Assembly (NCBI RefSeq): GCF_029892565.1
Contig: NZ_JARXVH010000005.1
Span: 1-64,000, forward strand
Direction of reading: 5' to 3'
Source of the DNA: Streptomyces pseudovenezuelae
GTDB taxonomy: Bacteria > Actinomycetota > Actinomycetes > Streptomycetales > Streptomycetaceae
DNA: 64,000 nucleotides
Shown: positions 23,894 through 34,891 of the stretch, one piece after another
Layout: each line of letters starts with the position of its first letter
Position numbering within the stretch: position 1 is the first letter of the stretch
Position numbers and translations under genes: made by a program
The notes under the pieces: model-generated
The model's database searches: none
What the model was told of the DNA's origin: nothing
What the model saw: only the letters and a program-made list of their open reading frames with translations

Positions 23894-24661
23894 TCAGGCG
23901 CCGATGGCGTGCAGGCCGCCGTCCACGTGGACGATCTCGCCCGTGGTCTTCGGGAACCAGTCGCTCAGCAGCGCGACGATGCCCTTGCCGGCCGGCTCCG
24001 GGTCCTTGAGGTCCCACTCCAGCGGGGAGCGGTTGTCCCACACGGCGGCCAGCTCGTCGAAGCCCGGGATGGACTTGGCGGCCATCGAGCCGAGCGGGCC
24101 CGCGGAGACGAGGTTGCAGCGGATGTTCTGCTTGCCCAGGTCGCGGGCGAGGTAACGGCTGGTGGCCTCCAGGGCGGCCTTGGCCGGCCCCATCCAGTCG
24201 TACTGCGGCCACGCGAAGGACGCGTCGAAGGTGAGGCCGACGACCGAGCCGCCGTTCTGCATCAGCGGCAGGCAGGCCATGGTCAGCGACTTCAGGGAGA
24301 ACGCCGAGACGTGCATGGCGGTGGCGACCGACTCGAACGGCGTGTTGAGGAAGTTGCCGCCGAGCGCGTCCGGCGGCGCGAACCCGATGGAGTGCACGAC
24401 ACCGTCCAGGCCGCCCAGCTCCTCGCCGACGATGTCGGCGAGGCGCGCGAGGTGCTCGTCGTTCGTCACGTCGAGCTCGATGACCTTGGTGGGCTTGGGG
24501 AGCTTCTTGGCGATGCGCTCGGTCAGCGTGGGCCGCGGGAACGCGGTCAGGATGATCTCGGCGCCCTGCTCCTGGGCCTGCTTGGCGGCGTGGAAGGCGA
24601 TGGAGGACTCCAGCAGCACACCGCTGATCAGGACGCGCTTGCCCTCGAGAATTCCGCTCAT
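23894..24661 (-). CDS. fabI: NADH-dependent enoyl-ACP reductase (InhA/FabI)
   Basis: A 255-residue enzyme for the last reduction of the fatty-acid elongation cycle. N-terminal cofactor site GKRVLISGVLLESSIAFHAAK is InhA-type, the active-site Tyr and Lys are in QYDWMGPAKAALEAT, and SIGFAPPDALGG is conserved. It lies 5 bp downstream of fabG in the same orientation, the mabA-inhA arrangement known from mycobacteria, so both are one operon ending at the hairpin that follows. Confidence 0.95.
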   Translation of the reverse strand: MSGILEGKRVLISGVLLESSIAFHAAKQAQEQGAEIILTAFPRPTLTERIAKKLPKPTKVIELDVTNDEHLARLADIVGEELGGLDGVVHSIGFAPPDALGGNFLNTPFESVATAMHVSAFSLKSLTMACLPLMQNGGSVVGLTFDASFAWPQYDWMGPAKAALEATSRYLARDLGKQNIRCNLVSAGPLGSMAAKSIPGFDELAAVWDNRSPLEWDLKDPEPAGKGIVALLSDWFPKTTGEIVHVDGGLHAIGA

Positions 24662-24666
24662 GGTGT

Positions 24667-25371
24667 TCAGTGACCCATTCCCAGTCCGCCGTCAACAGGG
24701 ATGACGGCTCCAGTGATGTACGAGGCGTCGTCCGAGGCGAGGAACCGCACCGTCGCGGCGACCTCCTCGGGCTGCGCGTACCGGCCGAGCGGCACCTGCT
24801 TGACGATGCCCTCACGCTGCTCGTCGGTGAGCACCTTGGTCATGTCGGTGTCGACGAAGCCGGGCGAGACGACGTTGAAGGTGATGTTGCGCGAGCCCAG
24901 CTCACGGGCGAGGGAGCGCGCGAAGCCGACGAGGGCGGCCTTGGAGGCGGCGTAGTTCGACTGGCCGGGGCCGCCCATCAGGCCGACGACCGACGAGATC
25001 AGGATGACGCGGCCCTTCTTGGCACGCAGCATGGCGCGGTTGGCGCGCTTGACGACGCGGAAGGTGCCGGTGAGGTTGGTGTCGATGACCGAGGTGAAGT
25101 CGTCCTCGGACATGCGCATCAGGAGCTGGTCCTTGGTGACGCCGGCGTTGGCGATCAGAACCTCGACCGGGCCGTGCTCGGCCTCGATCTCCTTGTAGGC
25201 CTGCTCCACCTGCTCGGTGTCGGTGATGTCGCACTTCACGGCGAGGAAGCCGGCAGGCGGCTCTCCCGAGCGGTAGGTGATGGCGACCTTGTCGCCGGCG
25301 TCGGCGAACGCACGGGCGATGGCGAGGCCGATGCCCCGGTTGCCTCCGGTGACGAGAACCGAGCGGCTCAA
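24667..25371 (-). CDS. fabG: 3-oxoacyl-ACP reductase FabG
   Basis: A 234-residue SDR reducing beta-ketoacyl-ACP in fatty-acid synthesis: TGGNRGIG cofactor loop, NAGV, catalytic Ser in ISSVVG, YAASK, and C-terminal GAVIPVDGGLGMGH. The start is TTG at 25371 (LSRSVLVTGG) because AAAGGG lies about 8 bases upstream and the Streptomyces protein begins MSRSVLVTGG; a longer frame to 25629 has no such support. First gene of the fabG-fabI operon. Confidence 0.94.
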   Translation of the reverse strand: MSRSVLVTGGNRGIGLAIARAFADAGDKVAITYRSGEPPAGFLAVKCDITDTEQVEQAYKEIEAEHGPVEVLIANAGVTKDQLLMRMSEDDFTSVIDTNLTGTFRVVKRANRAMLRAKKGRVILISSVVGLMGGPGQSNYAASKAALVGFARSLARELGSRNITFNVVSPGFVDTDMTKVLTDEQREGIVKQVPLGRYAQPEEVAATVRFLASDDASYITGAVIPVDGGLGMGH

Positions 25372-25479
25372 CGGATCACCCTTTCGATAGCGGTCCTGGT
25401 ACCCCCGCCCGAACACCTGGATGACAGGCGGCTTCCTCTGAAACCTATCGGTCGCGTCCGGTGCGCGGACAATCGGGCA

Positions 25480-25509
25480 CCGACAGTGGCTTAGGGGACT
25501 CACTGTCGG
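25480..25509. promoter_or_regulatory. Inverted repeat between fabG and tldD
   Basis: CCGACAGTG (25480-25488) and CACTGTCGG (25501-25509) are perfect 9-bp arms around a 12-nt spacer, in the 281-bp divergent gap between fabG and tldD. It could be an operator for either gene or a leader hairpin. I recognise no regulator for it. Confidence 0.5.
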
Positions 25510-25652
25510 GTCCCTACAGAAAGTTCCCCGCACCGGACCGAAACCTGTGGTCCGCGGGCCCGACCGCGCGACATGATCGGAGCAGCCGCCGCTTCGACCA
25601 CGGGTCACGTCAACCGGGCAACCGGTCAACCGACGAACAAGGAGAGACCTCG

Positions 25653-27172
<1,520 letters not shown>

Positions 27173-27176
<4 letters not shown>

Positions 27177-28567
27177 GCGCGCGTACGAGCAAGCCGCACG
27201 AGATCGTCGAGCGGGCCCTTGAGCTGTCCACCGCCGACGGGTGCGTGGTGATCGCCGACGAGCACTCGACCGCCAACCTGCGCTGGGCCGGGAACGCGCT
27301 CACCACGAACGGCGTCACGCGCGGGCGCACGCTCACCGTCGTGGCGACCGTCGACGGCAAGGAGGGCACCGCCTCCGGCGTCGTCTCCCGCTCGGCCGTC
27401 ACCCTGGACGAGCTGGAGCCCCTGGTGCGGGCCGCCGAGGCCGCCGCGCGCGGCGCCGGGCCCGCCGAGGACGCGCAGCCACTGGTCACCGGCGTGACGC
27501 AGGCGCCCGACTTCACGGACGCGCCCGCCGAGACCACCTCCGCGGTGTTCGCCGACTTCGCACCGGCGCTCGGCGAGGCCTTCGCACGCGCGCGTGCCGG
27601 CGGACGCGAGCTGTACGGCTTCGCCAACCACGAGCTGGTGTCGAGCTACCTCGGTACGTCGACGGGGCTGCGCCTGCGGCACGACCAGCCCAACGGGACG
27701 CTGGAGCTCAACGCCAAGTCGCCCGACCGTACGCGCTCGGCGTGGGCGGGCCGTTCCACGCGTGACTTCAAGGACGTCGACCCGGCCGCGCTGGACGCCG
27801 AGCTCGCCGTACGCCTGGGCTGGGCGGAGCGGCGGATCGAGCTGCCCGCGGGGCGGTACGAGACGCTGCTGCCGCCGACCGCGGTCGCGGACCTGCTGAT
27901 CTACCAGATGTGGTCGGCGTCGGGCCGGGACGCGGTCGAGGGGCGCACGGTGTTCTCCAAGCCGGGCGGCGGCACGCGCGTGGGCGACCGGCTCACCGAG
28001 CTGCCGCTGACCCTGCGCAGCGACCCGAACGAACCGGGCCTGGAGTCGGCGCCCTTCGTGATCGCGCACTCCTCCGACGGCGACCAGTCGGTCTTCGACA
28101 ACGGCCTGCCGCTCACGGCCACCGACTGGGTGCGCGAGGGCGAGCTGGCCCGGCTGACGACCAGCCGGAACACCGCGGCCCGGACGGGCCTCGCGGTGGC
28201 TCCCACGATCGACAACCTGATCCTGGACGGCGGCGACGACACCTCCCTGGAGGAGATGGTCACGAACACCGAGCGCGGGCTGCTGCTGACCTGCCTCTGG
28301 TACATCCGCGAGGTCGATCCGGCCACGCTGCTGCTCACCGGCCTGACCCGGGACGGCGTCTACCTGGTGGAGAACGGCGAGGTGAGCGGCGAGGTCAACA
28401 ACTTCCGGTTCAACGAGTCGCCGGTCGGTCTGCTGGGCCGGGCCACCGAGGCCGGGCGCACGGAAAAGACGCTGCCGAGGGAGTGGAGCGACTGGTTCAC
28501 TAGGGCTGCGATGCCCGCGCTGCGGGTGCCGGACTTCAATATGAGCTCTGTCAGTCAGGGCGTATAA
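27173..28567 (+). CDS. tldE: TldE/PmbA family subunit
   Basis: A 464-residue TldE-type protein (catalytic zinc motif absent, as expected for this non-catalytic partner). Conserved segments are DRTRSAWAGRSTRDF, NLILDGGDDTSLEEMV and LWYIREVDPATLLLTGLTRDG. Translation is coupled to tldD. tyrS follows 56 bp later and may share the transcript. Confidence 0.93.
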
Positions 28568-28623
28568 CCTCGTAGCCGTGGTCGCTCGACCGCCCGAAGA
28601 TCATCCAAGGAGATACGAGAACC

Positions 28624-29898
28624 GTGACGGACATCGTCGACGAACTGCAGTGGCGTGGGCTGATCGCCCTCTCCACTGACGAGGACGCATTGCGCAAGGC
28701 GTTCGCGGACGGTCCCGTCACGTTCTATTGCGGTTTCGACCCGACCGCGCCCAGTCTGCACCTCGGCAACCTGGTGCAGATCCTGACGATGCGCCGGATC
28801 CAGCAGGCGGGCAACCGCCCGCTGGGCCTGGTCGGGGGTGCCACGGGCCTGATCGGCGACCCGAAGCCGAACGCGGAACGCACGCTGAACGCGCCGGAGG
28901 TCGTCGCCCAGTGGGTCGAGCGGCTGCGCGCGCAGATCGCCCCGCTGCTGGACTTCGAGGGACCGAACGCGGCGGTCATGGTCAACAACCTGGACTGGAC
29001 CCAGGGCCTGTCGGCCATCGAGTTCCTGCGGGACGTCGGCAAGCACTTCCGCGTGAACAAGATGATCGCGAAGGAGGCCGTCTCCCGGCGCCTGGAGTCC
29101 CAGGAGGGCATCAGCTACACCGAGTTCAGCTACCAGATCCTGCAGGGCATGGACTTCCTGGAGCTGTACCGGCGGTACGGCTGCACGCTGCAGACCGGTG
29201 GCAGCGACCAGTGGGGCAACCTCACCTCGGGCACGGACCTGATCCACCGGGTCGAGCCCGAGGCCGCGGTGCACGCGCTGGGCACGCCGCTGATCACCAA
29301 GGCCGACGGCACCAAGTTCGGCAAGACGGAGTCCGGCACGGTCTGGCTCGACCCCGAGATGACCACGCCGTACGCCTTCTACCAGTTCTGGCTGAACGCG
29401 GACGACCGGGACGTCTCCAAGTTCCTGCGCATCTTCTCCTTCAAGTCCCGTGCGGAGATCGAGGAGTTGGAGCGGCAGACCGAGGAGCGGCCGCAGGCCC
29501 GGGCCGCGCAGCGGGCGCTGGCCGAGGAGCTGACGACGATGGTGCACGGGGTGGACCAGACGGCCGCCGTGACCGCCGCGTCCAAGGCGCTGTTCGGCCA
29601 GGGCGAGTTGGCGGAGCTGGACGAGAGGACGCTGGCCGCGTCGCTCTCCGAGGTGCCGCACATCCAGGTCGCCGAGCTCGTGCCGGTGGTGGACCTGCTC
29701 GCCGAGGTCGGTCTGGTGGCGAGCAAGTCGGCCGCGCGGCGCACGGTGAAGGAGGGCGGGGCCTACGTGAACAACGTGAAGGTCGCCTCCGAGGACGCGG
29801 ATGCCGTCCCGGCGAAGGAAGACCTGCTGCACGGGCGTTGGCTGGTGCTGCGGCGGGGCAAGAAGAGCCTGGCCGCGGTTGAGGTGACCGGAGCGTAG
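28624..29898 (+). CDS. tyrS: Tyrosyl-tRNA synthetase
   Basis: A 424-residue class I synthetase: HIGH-type HLGN in DPTAPSLHLGNLVQI, KMSKS-type motif as KFGKT (TKADGTKFGKTESG), GGSDQWGN tyrosine pocket, and a C-terminal S4-like domain (SKSAARRTVKEGGAYVNNVKV). The GTG start at 28624 is preceded by AAGGAGA. No T-box or other leader is visible in the 56 bp upstream, so expression may follow tldDE. Confidence 0.96.
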   Translation: MTDIVDELQWRGLIALSTDEDALRKAFADGPVTFYCGFDPTAPSLHLGNLVQILTMRRIQQAGNRPLGLVGGATGLIGDPKPNAERTLNAPEVVAQWVERLRAQIAPLLDFEGPNAAVMVNNLDWTQGLSAIEFLRDVGKHFRVNKMIAKEAVSRRLESQEGISYTEFSYQILQGMDFLELYRRYGCTLQTGGSDQWGNLTSGTDLIHRVEPEAAVHALGTPLITKADGTKFGKTESGTVWLDPEMTTPYAFYQFWLNADDRDVSKFLRIFSFKSRAEIEELERQTEERPQARAAQRALAEELTTMVHGVDQTAAVTAASKALFGQGELAELDERTLAASLSEVPHIQVAELVPVVDLLAEVGLVASKSAARRTVKEGGAYVNNVKVASEDADAVPAKEDLLHGRWLVLRRGKKSLAAVEVTGA

Positions 29899-29928
29899 GC
29901 GTCCCGCCGGGTGACCGGAGCGTACGAG

Positions 29929-30002
29929 CCGTAGGGGCGTGGGGTTCGTTGCGGGCCGCGGGTTCGCCGTGGCTTGTCGCGCGGTTCCCCGCGCCCCTAC
30001 GG
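29929..30002. repeat. Inverted intergenic repeat after tyrS
   Basis: CCGTAGGGGCGTGGGG (29929-29944) pairs with CCCCGCGCCCCTACGG (29987-30002) with a single G-T wobble. The right half (GCGCGGTTCCCCGCGCCCCTACGG) is a text I recognise as a common dispersed Streptomyces intergenic element. It lies between the convergent tyrS and GlsB-family genes and can serve as terminator for both. Confidence 0.75.
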
Positions 30003-30013
30003 GGCGCTGCTGC

Positions 30014-30292
30014 TTACGCCCGCTGCTTGCGCTTGCCCAACGTCGCCATGTACAGCATGTCGCCCACGGCCACGATGATGATCGCGGCGACCAGCTGGAA
30101 GGCGTGACGGCTCCAGTCGATGCCCGACGTCTCGTCGACGCCCGCCGCGCGGGCGATGGCGTTGCCCGCGATCGCACCCAGCATGCCGAAGATGGTGGTC
30201 AGCCAGAGCGGACTGTGCTGTTTGCCCGGGAGAATCGCCTTGGCGATCAAACCCAGCACGAATCCGACGATGATCGCCCACAACCAGCCCAT
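30014..30292 (-). CDS. GlsB/YeaQ/YmgE family membrane protein
   Basis: A 92-residue protein with three hydrophobic helices and the family pattern GLIAKAILPGKQ...TTIFGMLGAIAGNAIAR. Members are called transglycosylase-associated or stress-response membrane proteins, with no proven biochemical role. An insertion between helices 2 and 3 (DETSGIDWSRHAF) is usual in actinobacteria. Monocistronic by spacing. Confidence 0.88.
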   Translation of the reverse strand: MGWLWAIIVGFVLGLIAKAILPGKQHSPLWLTTIFGMLGAIAGNAIARAAGVDETSGIDWSRHAFQLVAAIIIVAVGDMLYMATLGKRKQRA

Positions 30293-30537
30293 GGCTGCCT
30301 CCTAGTACGGCTCAACGTGAGCATTACGTCGAGTGTCGGCCCGTGCGCCCTACGGCGCACGTCGGGTACGCCCGTACGTGCCACGGCTGAGCCCGGTCGC
30401 CCACGCCGGAGGTGCCCCGCTCTCGTAGCCGACGCAGGCGGGGCGTAACGTGGAAAGGGTCCGGACGCCGCCTCCCGACGGAGGTCGTACCGGACCGGGG
30501 CCGGGGAGAGTCCGATGCGGGCGGATGGTGGAATGGG

Positions 30538-30936
30538 ATGCGGAAGCAGCATGCCGGTGGCAACGGCCAGGTGTTCCGGATCACCGGAGCTCGGACCAGC
30601 CTCGACGAGGACGTGCGCGGCCGGCAACGCCGTTACATCATCTCGATGTCCGTCCGTACGGTGGCGGTGATCCTCGCGGCCACCCTGTGGAACGTCGAAC
30701 GGCACGTCGCGATCGTGGCGTTGGTGCTCGGTGTGGTCCTGCCGTATGTCGCGGTGGTGATCGCGAACGCCGGACGGGAGAACGCGACCTCGCTTCCGAC
30801 GACGTTCGTGACCGTGCCGATGCGTCCGATGATTGCCTCCCCGCGGACGAATGACGGTTTCGCGGAACCCGTCCCGGAAGATGTCACGACGGAGCCGACA
30901 CCGGGCGCACGAAGCGAGCCGCACGACCGGTCATGA
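30538..30936 (+). CDS. DUF3099 family membrane protein
   Basis: A 132-residue protein: MRKQHAGGNGQVFRITGARTSLDEDVRGRQRRYIISMSVRTV leads into two hydrophobic helices (residues about 38-78), then a hydrophilic acidic tail. The motif ITxARxSLxEDVRGRQRRY matches the DUF3099 family found across actinobacteria, often with two membrane helices; function unknown. The ATG at 30538 fits the family N-terminus better than the extension to 30412. Confidence 0.8.
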   Translation: MRKQHAGGNGQVFRITGARTSLDEDVRGRQRRYIISMSVRTVAVILAATLWNVERHVAIVALVLGVVLPYVAVVIANAGRENATSLPTTFVTVPMRPMIASPRTNDGFAEPVPEDVTTEPTPGARSEPHDRS

Positions 30937-31083
30937 CCTCGATGAGCGGGCCGTAAGCGGAATTCCACCCCCGTGCCAAGCTCAAGAAAAGCTCAGATCA
31001 ATCATGTTGTTCCAGTGCCGGGCGGCGGGATACCCGTGACATACTTCGTAGGCGCTCCGCATCCCCCGTCGGAGCGACAGACC

Positions 31084-31119
31084 GACGCCGGGCAGCTCCC
31101 CCCGTGGCTGCTCGGCGTC
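31084..31119 (+). promoter_or_regulatory. 13-bp hairpin upstream of the small Zn-like protein gene
   Basis: GACGCCGGGCAGC (31084-31096) pairs with GCTGCTCGGCGTC (31107-31119) with one wobble. It lies 65 bp before the start at 31185 and after the DUF3099 gene, so it may be a terminator for that gene or a leader attenuator. No T tract is adjacent. Confidence 0.55.
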
Positions 31120-31184
31120 GCCTTGTTTGCCGGCCGCAGCGCTTTGTCGATCCGCCTTGTTCACCCCCTTTGCGAGACGAACCT

Positions 31185-31400
31185 GTGAGTGACGAGACCC
31201 CCATCTGCTCCGCCAAGGGCTGCCGCGAGGACGCCGTGTGGGTGCTCGTGTGGAACAACCCGAAGGTCCACACGCCGGACCGGCGCAAGACGTGGGTGGC
31301 GTGCGACGAGCACCGGGAGCACCTGTCGCAGTTCCTCGGCGTACGAGGGTTTTTGAAGGACGTCGTGCCGCTGACGGAGTGGGAAGCCCAGGAGACCTGA
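31185..31400 (+). CDS. Small conserved Cys/His protein
   Basis: A 71-residue protein, VSDETPICSAKGCREDAVWVLVWNNPKVH then ACDEHREHLSQFLGVRGFLKD. The C-x4-C pair and CDEH form a probable zinc site. It is widespread in Streptomyces, where it is sometimes misnamed an acetone carboxylase; the sequence gives no support for that activity. GTG at 31185 is the likely start. Converges on moaA with a 31-bp gap. Confidence 0.78.
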   Translation: MSDETPICSAKGCREDAVWVLVWNNPKVHTPDRRKTWVACDEHREHLSQFLGVRGFLKDVVPLTEWEAQET

Positions 31401-31431
31401 GCGGCGGTCGGTCGTCGCCGTCACCTCGGTC

Positions 31432-32421
31432 TCAGCCGCCGATGGCGGACATCGGGCGCTCCGGCTGCAGGAAGCTCGGGTCGTCCAGACCAGAACCGGC
31501 CTTCTTCCCCCACATCGCCAGGCGCCAGATGCGGGCGATCTCCTCGTCCGGGGCGTCCGCGCGCAGGGCGGCGCGCAGATCGGTCTCCTCGCGGGCGAAC
31601 AGACAGTCCCGTATCTGACCGTCGGCGGTGAGGCGGGTGCGGTCGCAGGCCGCGCAGAACGGGCGGGTGACGGAGGCGATGACGCCGACGCGGTGCGGGC
31701 CGCCGTCGACCAGCCAGCGCTCGGCGGGCGCCGAGCCGCGCTCGTCCGCCTGCTCGGGGGTGAGGTCGAAGCGGGTGCGCAGCGAGGCCAGGATGTCGCC
31801 GGCCGTGACCATGCCCTCGCGCTTCCAGCCGTGCTGGGCGTCCAGCGGCATCTGCTCGATGAAGCGCAGCTCGTAGTCGTGCTCCACGGCCCAGGCGAGC
31901 AGGTCGGGGGCCTCGTCCTCGTTCAGGCCCGGCATCAGGACCGCGTTGACCTTCACCGGAATCAGACCGGCGGCCGAAGCGGCTTCAAGACCGTCGATGA
32001 CGTCCTTGTGGCGGTCCCGGCGGGTGAGGGTCTTGAAGACGTCGGGGCGCAGGGTGTCCAGGGAGACGTTGACCCGGTCCAGGCCGGCCGCCTTCAGGGC
32101 CGCCGCCGTGCGCTTCAGACCGATGCCGTTCGTGGTCACGGACATCTGGGGGCGCGGGGCCAGGGCGGCGACCCGCTCCACGATGCCGACCACGCCGGGG
32201 CGCAGCAGGGGCTCCCCGCCGGTGAAGCGGACCTCGGTGATGCCCAGGGAGGTGACGGCGATGTCGATCAGGCGGACGATCTCGTCGTCCGTGAGCAGAT
32301 CGGGCTTGCCCAGCCACTGCAGGCCCTCCTCGGGCATGCAGTACGTACACCGGAGATTGCACCGGTCGGTGAGTGAGACCCTCAGGTCGGTGGCCACTCG
32401 GCCGTAGGTGTCGATGAGCAC
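31432..32421 (-). CDS. moaA: GTP 3',8-cyclase MoaA (molybdenum cofactor)
   Basis: A 329-residue radical-SAM enzyme for the first step of molybdopterin synthesis. The N-terminal 4Fe-4S/SAM motif is CNLRCTYC at about residues 22-29. The C-terminal cluster is CAACDRTRLTADGQIRDC. The essential Gly-Gly C-terminus (SAIGG) is intact. ATG at 32421 begins MLIDTYGRVATDLRVSLTDRC. No other moa gene is in the window. Confidence 0.96.
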   Translation of the reverse strand: MLIDTYGRVATDLRVSLTDRCNLRCTYCMPEEGLQWLGKPDLLTDDEIVRLIDIAVTSLGITEVRFTGGEPLLRPGVVGIVERVAALAPRPQMSVTTNGIGLKRTAAALKAAGLDRVNVSLDTLRPDVFKTLTRRDRHKDVIDGLEAASAAGLIPVKVNAVLMPGLNEDEAPDLLAWAVEHDYELRFIEQMPLDAQHGWKREGMVTAGDILASLRTRFDLTPEQADERGSAPAERWLVDGGPHRVGVIASVTRPFCAACDRTRLTADGQIRDCLFAREETDLRAALRADAPDEEIARIWRLAMWGKKAGSGLDDPSFLQPERPMSAIGG

Positions 32422-32519
32422 GTGGGCCCCCTCCCTCGCGTGTCGATGAATCGTTTTCCGTCACTTGCGAGCCTACGCGACCGCACTGACATCGACAGGG
32501 CCCGATCCGACGAGGTACG

Positions 32520-32557
32520 ACGCGGCCGCGTCGTAGGGACCTACGACGCGGCCGCGT
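32520..32557 (-). terminator. 18-bp stem terminator after the symporter operon
   Basis: ACGCGGCCGCGTCGTAGG (32520-32537) pairs perfectly with CCTACGACGCGGCCGCGT (32540-32557) around a 2-nt centre. It begins 25 bp after the symporter stop and precedes the moaA promoter region (32422-32519). Confidence 0.85.
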
Positions 32558-32581
32558 TCCAGGGGGCGGTGCGGGGGTCGG

Positions 32582-34213
32582 TCAGACGGCTCCGGTGCCG
32601 GTCAGGGACCGGACCTCCAGCTCCGCGTACTTGCCCGTGTCCGGCTCCTCCTTGGACAGGTAGGTGCCCAGGACGCCCAGCAGGAAGCCGACCGGGATCG
32701 AGATGATGCCGGGGTTCTCCAGCGGGAACCAGTGGAAGTCGACGTCGGGGAACATCGACGTGGGCTTGCCCGAGACGACCGGCGAGAACAGCACCAGGCC
32801 GACCGCGGTCACGAGACCGCCGTAGATCGACCAGAGCGCTCCGGAGGTGGTGAACCGCTTCCAGAAGAGGCTGTAGAGGATCGTGGGCAGGTTGGCGGAG
32901 GCGGCGACCGCGAAGGCGAGGGCGACCAGGCCGGCCACGTTCAGGTCGCGGGCGAGGGCGCCCAGGAGGATGGAGACGGCGCCGATGCCGACCGTGGCGT
33001 AGCGGGCCGCGGACATCTCCTGCTTCTCCGTCGCCTGGCCCCGCTTGATGACGTTGGCGTAGATGTCGTGCGCGAAGGACGAGGACGACGCCAGGGTCAG
33101 GCCCGCGACGACCGCGAGGATCGTGGCGAAGGCGACCGCCGAGATGGTGGCCAGGAGGATGGCGCCCCAGTTGGAGTCGACACCGCCCAGATGCAGGGCC
33201 AGCAGTGGCGCCGCCGTGTTGCCCGCCTTGTTGGACGCGATGATCTCGTCGGGCTTGATCAGTGCCGCCGCGCCGAAGCCGAGGGCGAGGGTCATCAGGT
33301 AGAAGGCGCCGATCAGGCCGATGGCCCAGATGACCGACTTACGGGCGGCCTTGGCGGTGGGCACCGTGTAGAAGCGGATCAGGATGTGCGGCAGGCCCGC
33401 GGTGCCGAGGACCAGGGCGATGCCGAGGGAGATGAAGTCCAGCTTGGTGGTGCCGGTGGCGCCGTACTTGAGGCCGGGCTCCAGGAAGGCCGAGCCCTTG
33501 CCGCTGTTGGAGGCGGCCGAGCCGAGCAGGTCGGAGACGTTGAAGTTGAACTTCAGCAGCACCAGGAAGGTCAGCAGCAGGGCGCCCGCGATCAGCAGCA
33601 CGGCCTTGACCATCTGGACCCAGGTGGTGCCCTTCATGCCGCCGATGGTGACGTAGACGATCATCAGGACGCCGACCAGGGCGACGATGCCGATCTTGCC
33701 GCCGTCGCTGGTGATGCCGAGCAGCAGGGAGACCAGGACGCCCGCGCCCGCCATCTGGGCCAGCAGGTAGAAGATCGACACGACGATGGTGGAGGTGCCG
33801 GCCGCCGTGCGGACCGGGCGCTGGCGCATGCGGTACGCGAGCACGTCACCCATGGTGTAGCGGCCGGAGTTGCGCAGCGGCTCGGCGACCAGGAGCAGGG
33901 CGACCAGCCAGGCGACCAGGAAGCCGATGGAGTACAGGAAGCCGTCGTAGCCGAAGAGGGCGATGGCACCCGCGATGCCGAGGAAGGACGCGGCGGACAT
34001 GTAGTCGCCGGAGACGGCGAGGCCGTTCTGGAAGCCGGTGAACTGCCGCCCGCCGGCGTAGAAGTCGGCGGCGTCCTTGGTCTGGCGGCCCGCCCACACG
34101 GTGATGACGAGGGTCGCGAGGACGAAGATCGAGAACAGGATGATGATCAGCGTCCGGTGCTCGCTGGCCTCACCTGCCGCGAGAGTGACCGTGGGGTTGA
34201 ACGCGGGGCTCAT
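32582..34213 (-). CDS. Sodium:solute symporter (cation/acetate ActP-like)
   Basis: A 543-residue SSS-family transporter with about 13 hydrophobic helices. Conserved pieces are FYAGGRQFTGFQNGLAVSGDYMSAASFLG and MADALRQR-type VLAYRMRQRPVRT. Together with the upstream DUF485 protein it forms the YjcH-ActP arrangement of acetate permeases, so acetate or another short carboxylate is the likely substrate. Its ATG overlaps the DUF485 stop (34210-34213). Confidence 0.92.
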   Translation of the reverse strand: MSPAFNPTVTLAAGEASEHRTLIIILFSIFVLATLVITVWAGRQTKDAADFYAGGRQFTGFQNGLAVSGDYMSAASFLGIAGAIALFGYDGFLYSIGFLVAWLVALLLVAEPLRNSGRYTMGDVLAYRMRQRPVRTAAGTSTIVVSIFYLLAQMAGAGVLVSLLLGITSDGGKIGIVALVGVLMIVYVTIGGMKGTTWVQMVKAVLLIAGALLLTFLVLLKFNFNVSDLLGSAASNSGKGSAFLEPGLKYGATGTTKLDFISLGIALVLGTAGLPHILIRFYTVPTAKAARKSVIWAIGLIGAFYLMTLALGFGAAALIKPDEIIASNKAGNTAAPLLALHLGGVDSNWGAILLATISAVAFATILAVVAGLTLASSSSFAHDIYANVIKRGQATEKQEMSAARYATVGIGAVSILLGALARDLNVAGLVALAFAVAASANLPTILYSLFWKRFTTSGALWSIYGGLVTAVGLVLFSPVVSGKPTSMFPDVDFHWFPLENPGIISIPVGFLLGVLGTYLSKEEPDTGKYAELEVRSLTGTGAV

Positions 34214-34566
34214 TCGCCGCCCTCCATCCGGGACTTGATCGCCTCGGCCTTGGGGTCGAACTTGGCGGCGGCTGTCCGCGCGTACCACCAGGCGATGAGG
34301 AATGTGGTCAGGAACTGGGCCAGGCCCAGCACGAACGCGACATTGATGTTGCCGAACAGCTTGGTGCCCATGAAGTCGCCCGCGTAGTTCGACAGCAGGA
34401 CGAACAGCAGGTACCAGGCGATGAAGCCGACGGTGAGCGGAAAGGCGAAGCCGCGGTAGGAGCGGCGCAGTTCGCCGAACTCCGCACTCTCCTGCACCGC
34501 GACGAACTCCTCGGTGGAGGGGAGTTGGGCTGGGGTCTTCGAGGGGGGCGGTGTCTCGGTGGCCAC
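34210..34566 (-). CDS. DUF485 membrane protein (YjcH-like partner)
   Basis: A 118-residue protein with two hydrophobic helices (FAFPLTVGFIAWYLLFVLLSNYAGDFM and NINVAFVLGLAQFLTTFLIAWWYA), the DUF485 fold. The GTG at 34566 (VATETPPPSK) has AGGAGA just upstream. An ATG at 34650 would add 28 Pro-rich residues and is possible. Co-translated with the symporter by overlap. Confidence 0.88.
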   Translation of the reverse strand: MATETPPPSKTPAQLPSTEEFVAVQESAEFGELRRSYRGFAFPLTVGFIAWYLLFVLLSNYAGDFMGTKLFGNINVAFVLGLAQFLTTFLIAWWYARTAAAKFDPKAEAIKSRMEGGE

Positions 34567-34891
34567 GGAGTCTCCTCGCGTTGCGGGTGCTGTTGCGGCG
34601 GTTGACGGGCGCTGCTCGGGAGGCGGTGAAGGGTCGGGTACGGCGGACATGGCTGCTCGGTTCCTCATCGATGTCGGGGGGCTCGATCGTGCTCGTGCTC
34701 CCTGTCCAAGGTCACGGCGCCACGCGAGGGCGGGTTCAACTCCCCTGCCCTCTTTCCGAAGTCGGCTCCGGTAGGTCATTGCTGGCCAGCGACTTCGGGA
34801 GATAGCTTCGGGCCTGCACCACCCGTCATGTACCTGCCCGAGCAGCACCTGTGTCCCGGGCGGATTCTTATCCGGATGATGTGGAGACCCC
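34567..34891. other. Divergent promoter gap, no gene seen
   Basis: These 325 bp separate the DUF485 gene (leftward) from the first subtilase (rightward). They must hold both promoters. Near the protease, CGGATTCTTATCCG (34861-34874) is a short palindrome. I see no RNA gene or credible small protein; the partial reading on the minus strand is only a possible N-terminal extension of DUF485. Confidence 0.6.

Noticed and set aside
30982..31164. 60-residue minus-strand frame upstream of the small Cys/His protein
   Set aside because: No RBS, no recognisable domain, overlaps the leader hairpin; not supported.
31185..31400. Acetone carboxylase annotation for the 71-residue protein
   Set aside because: Far too small and shows only a probable zinc site; the name seems to be a propagated database error.
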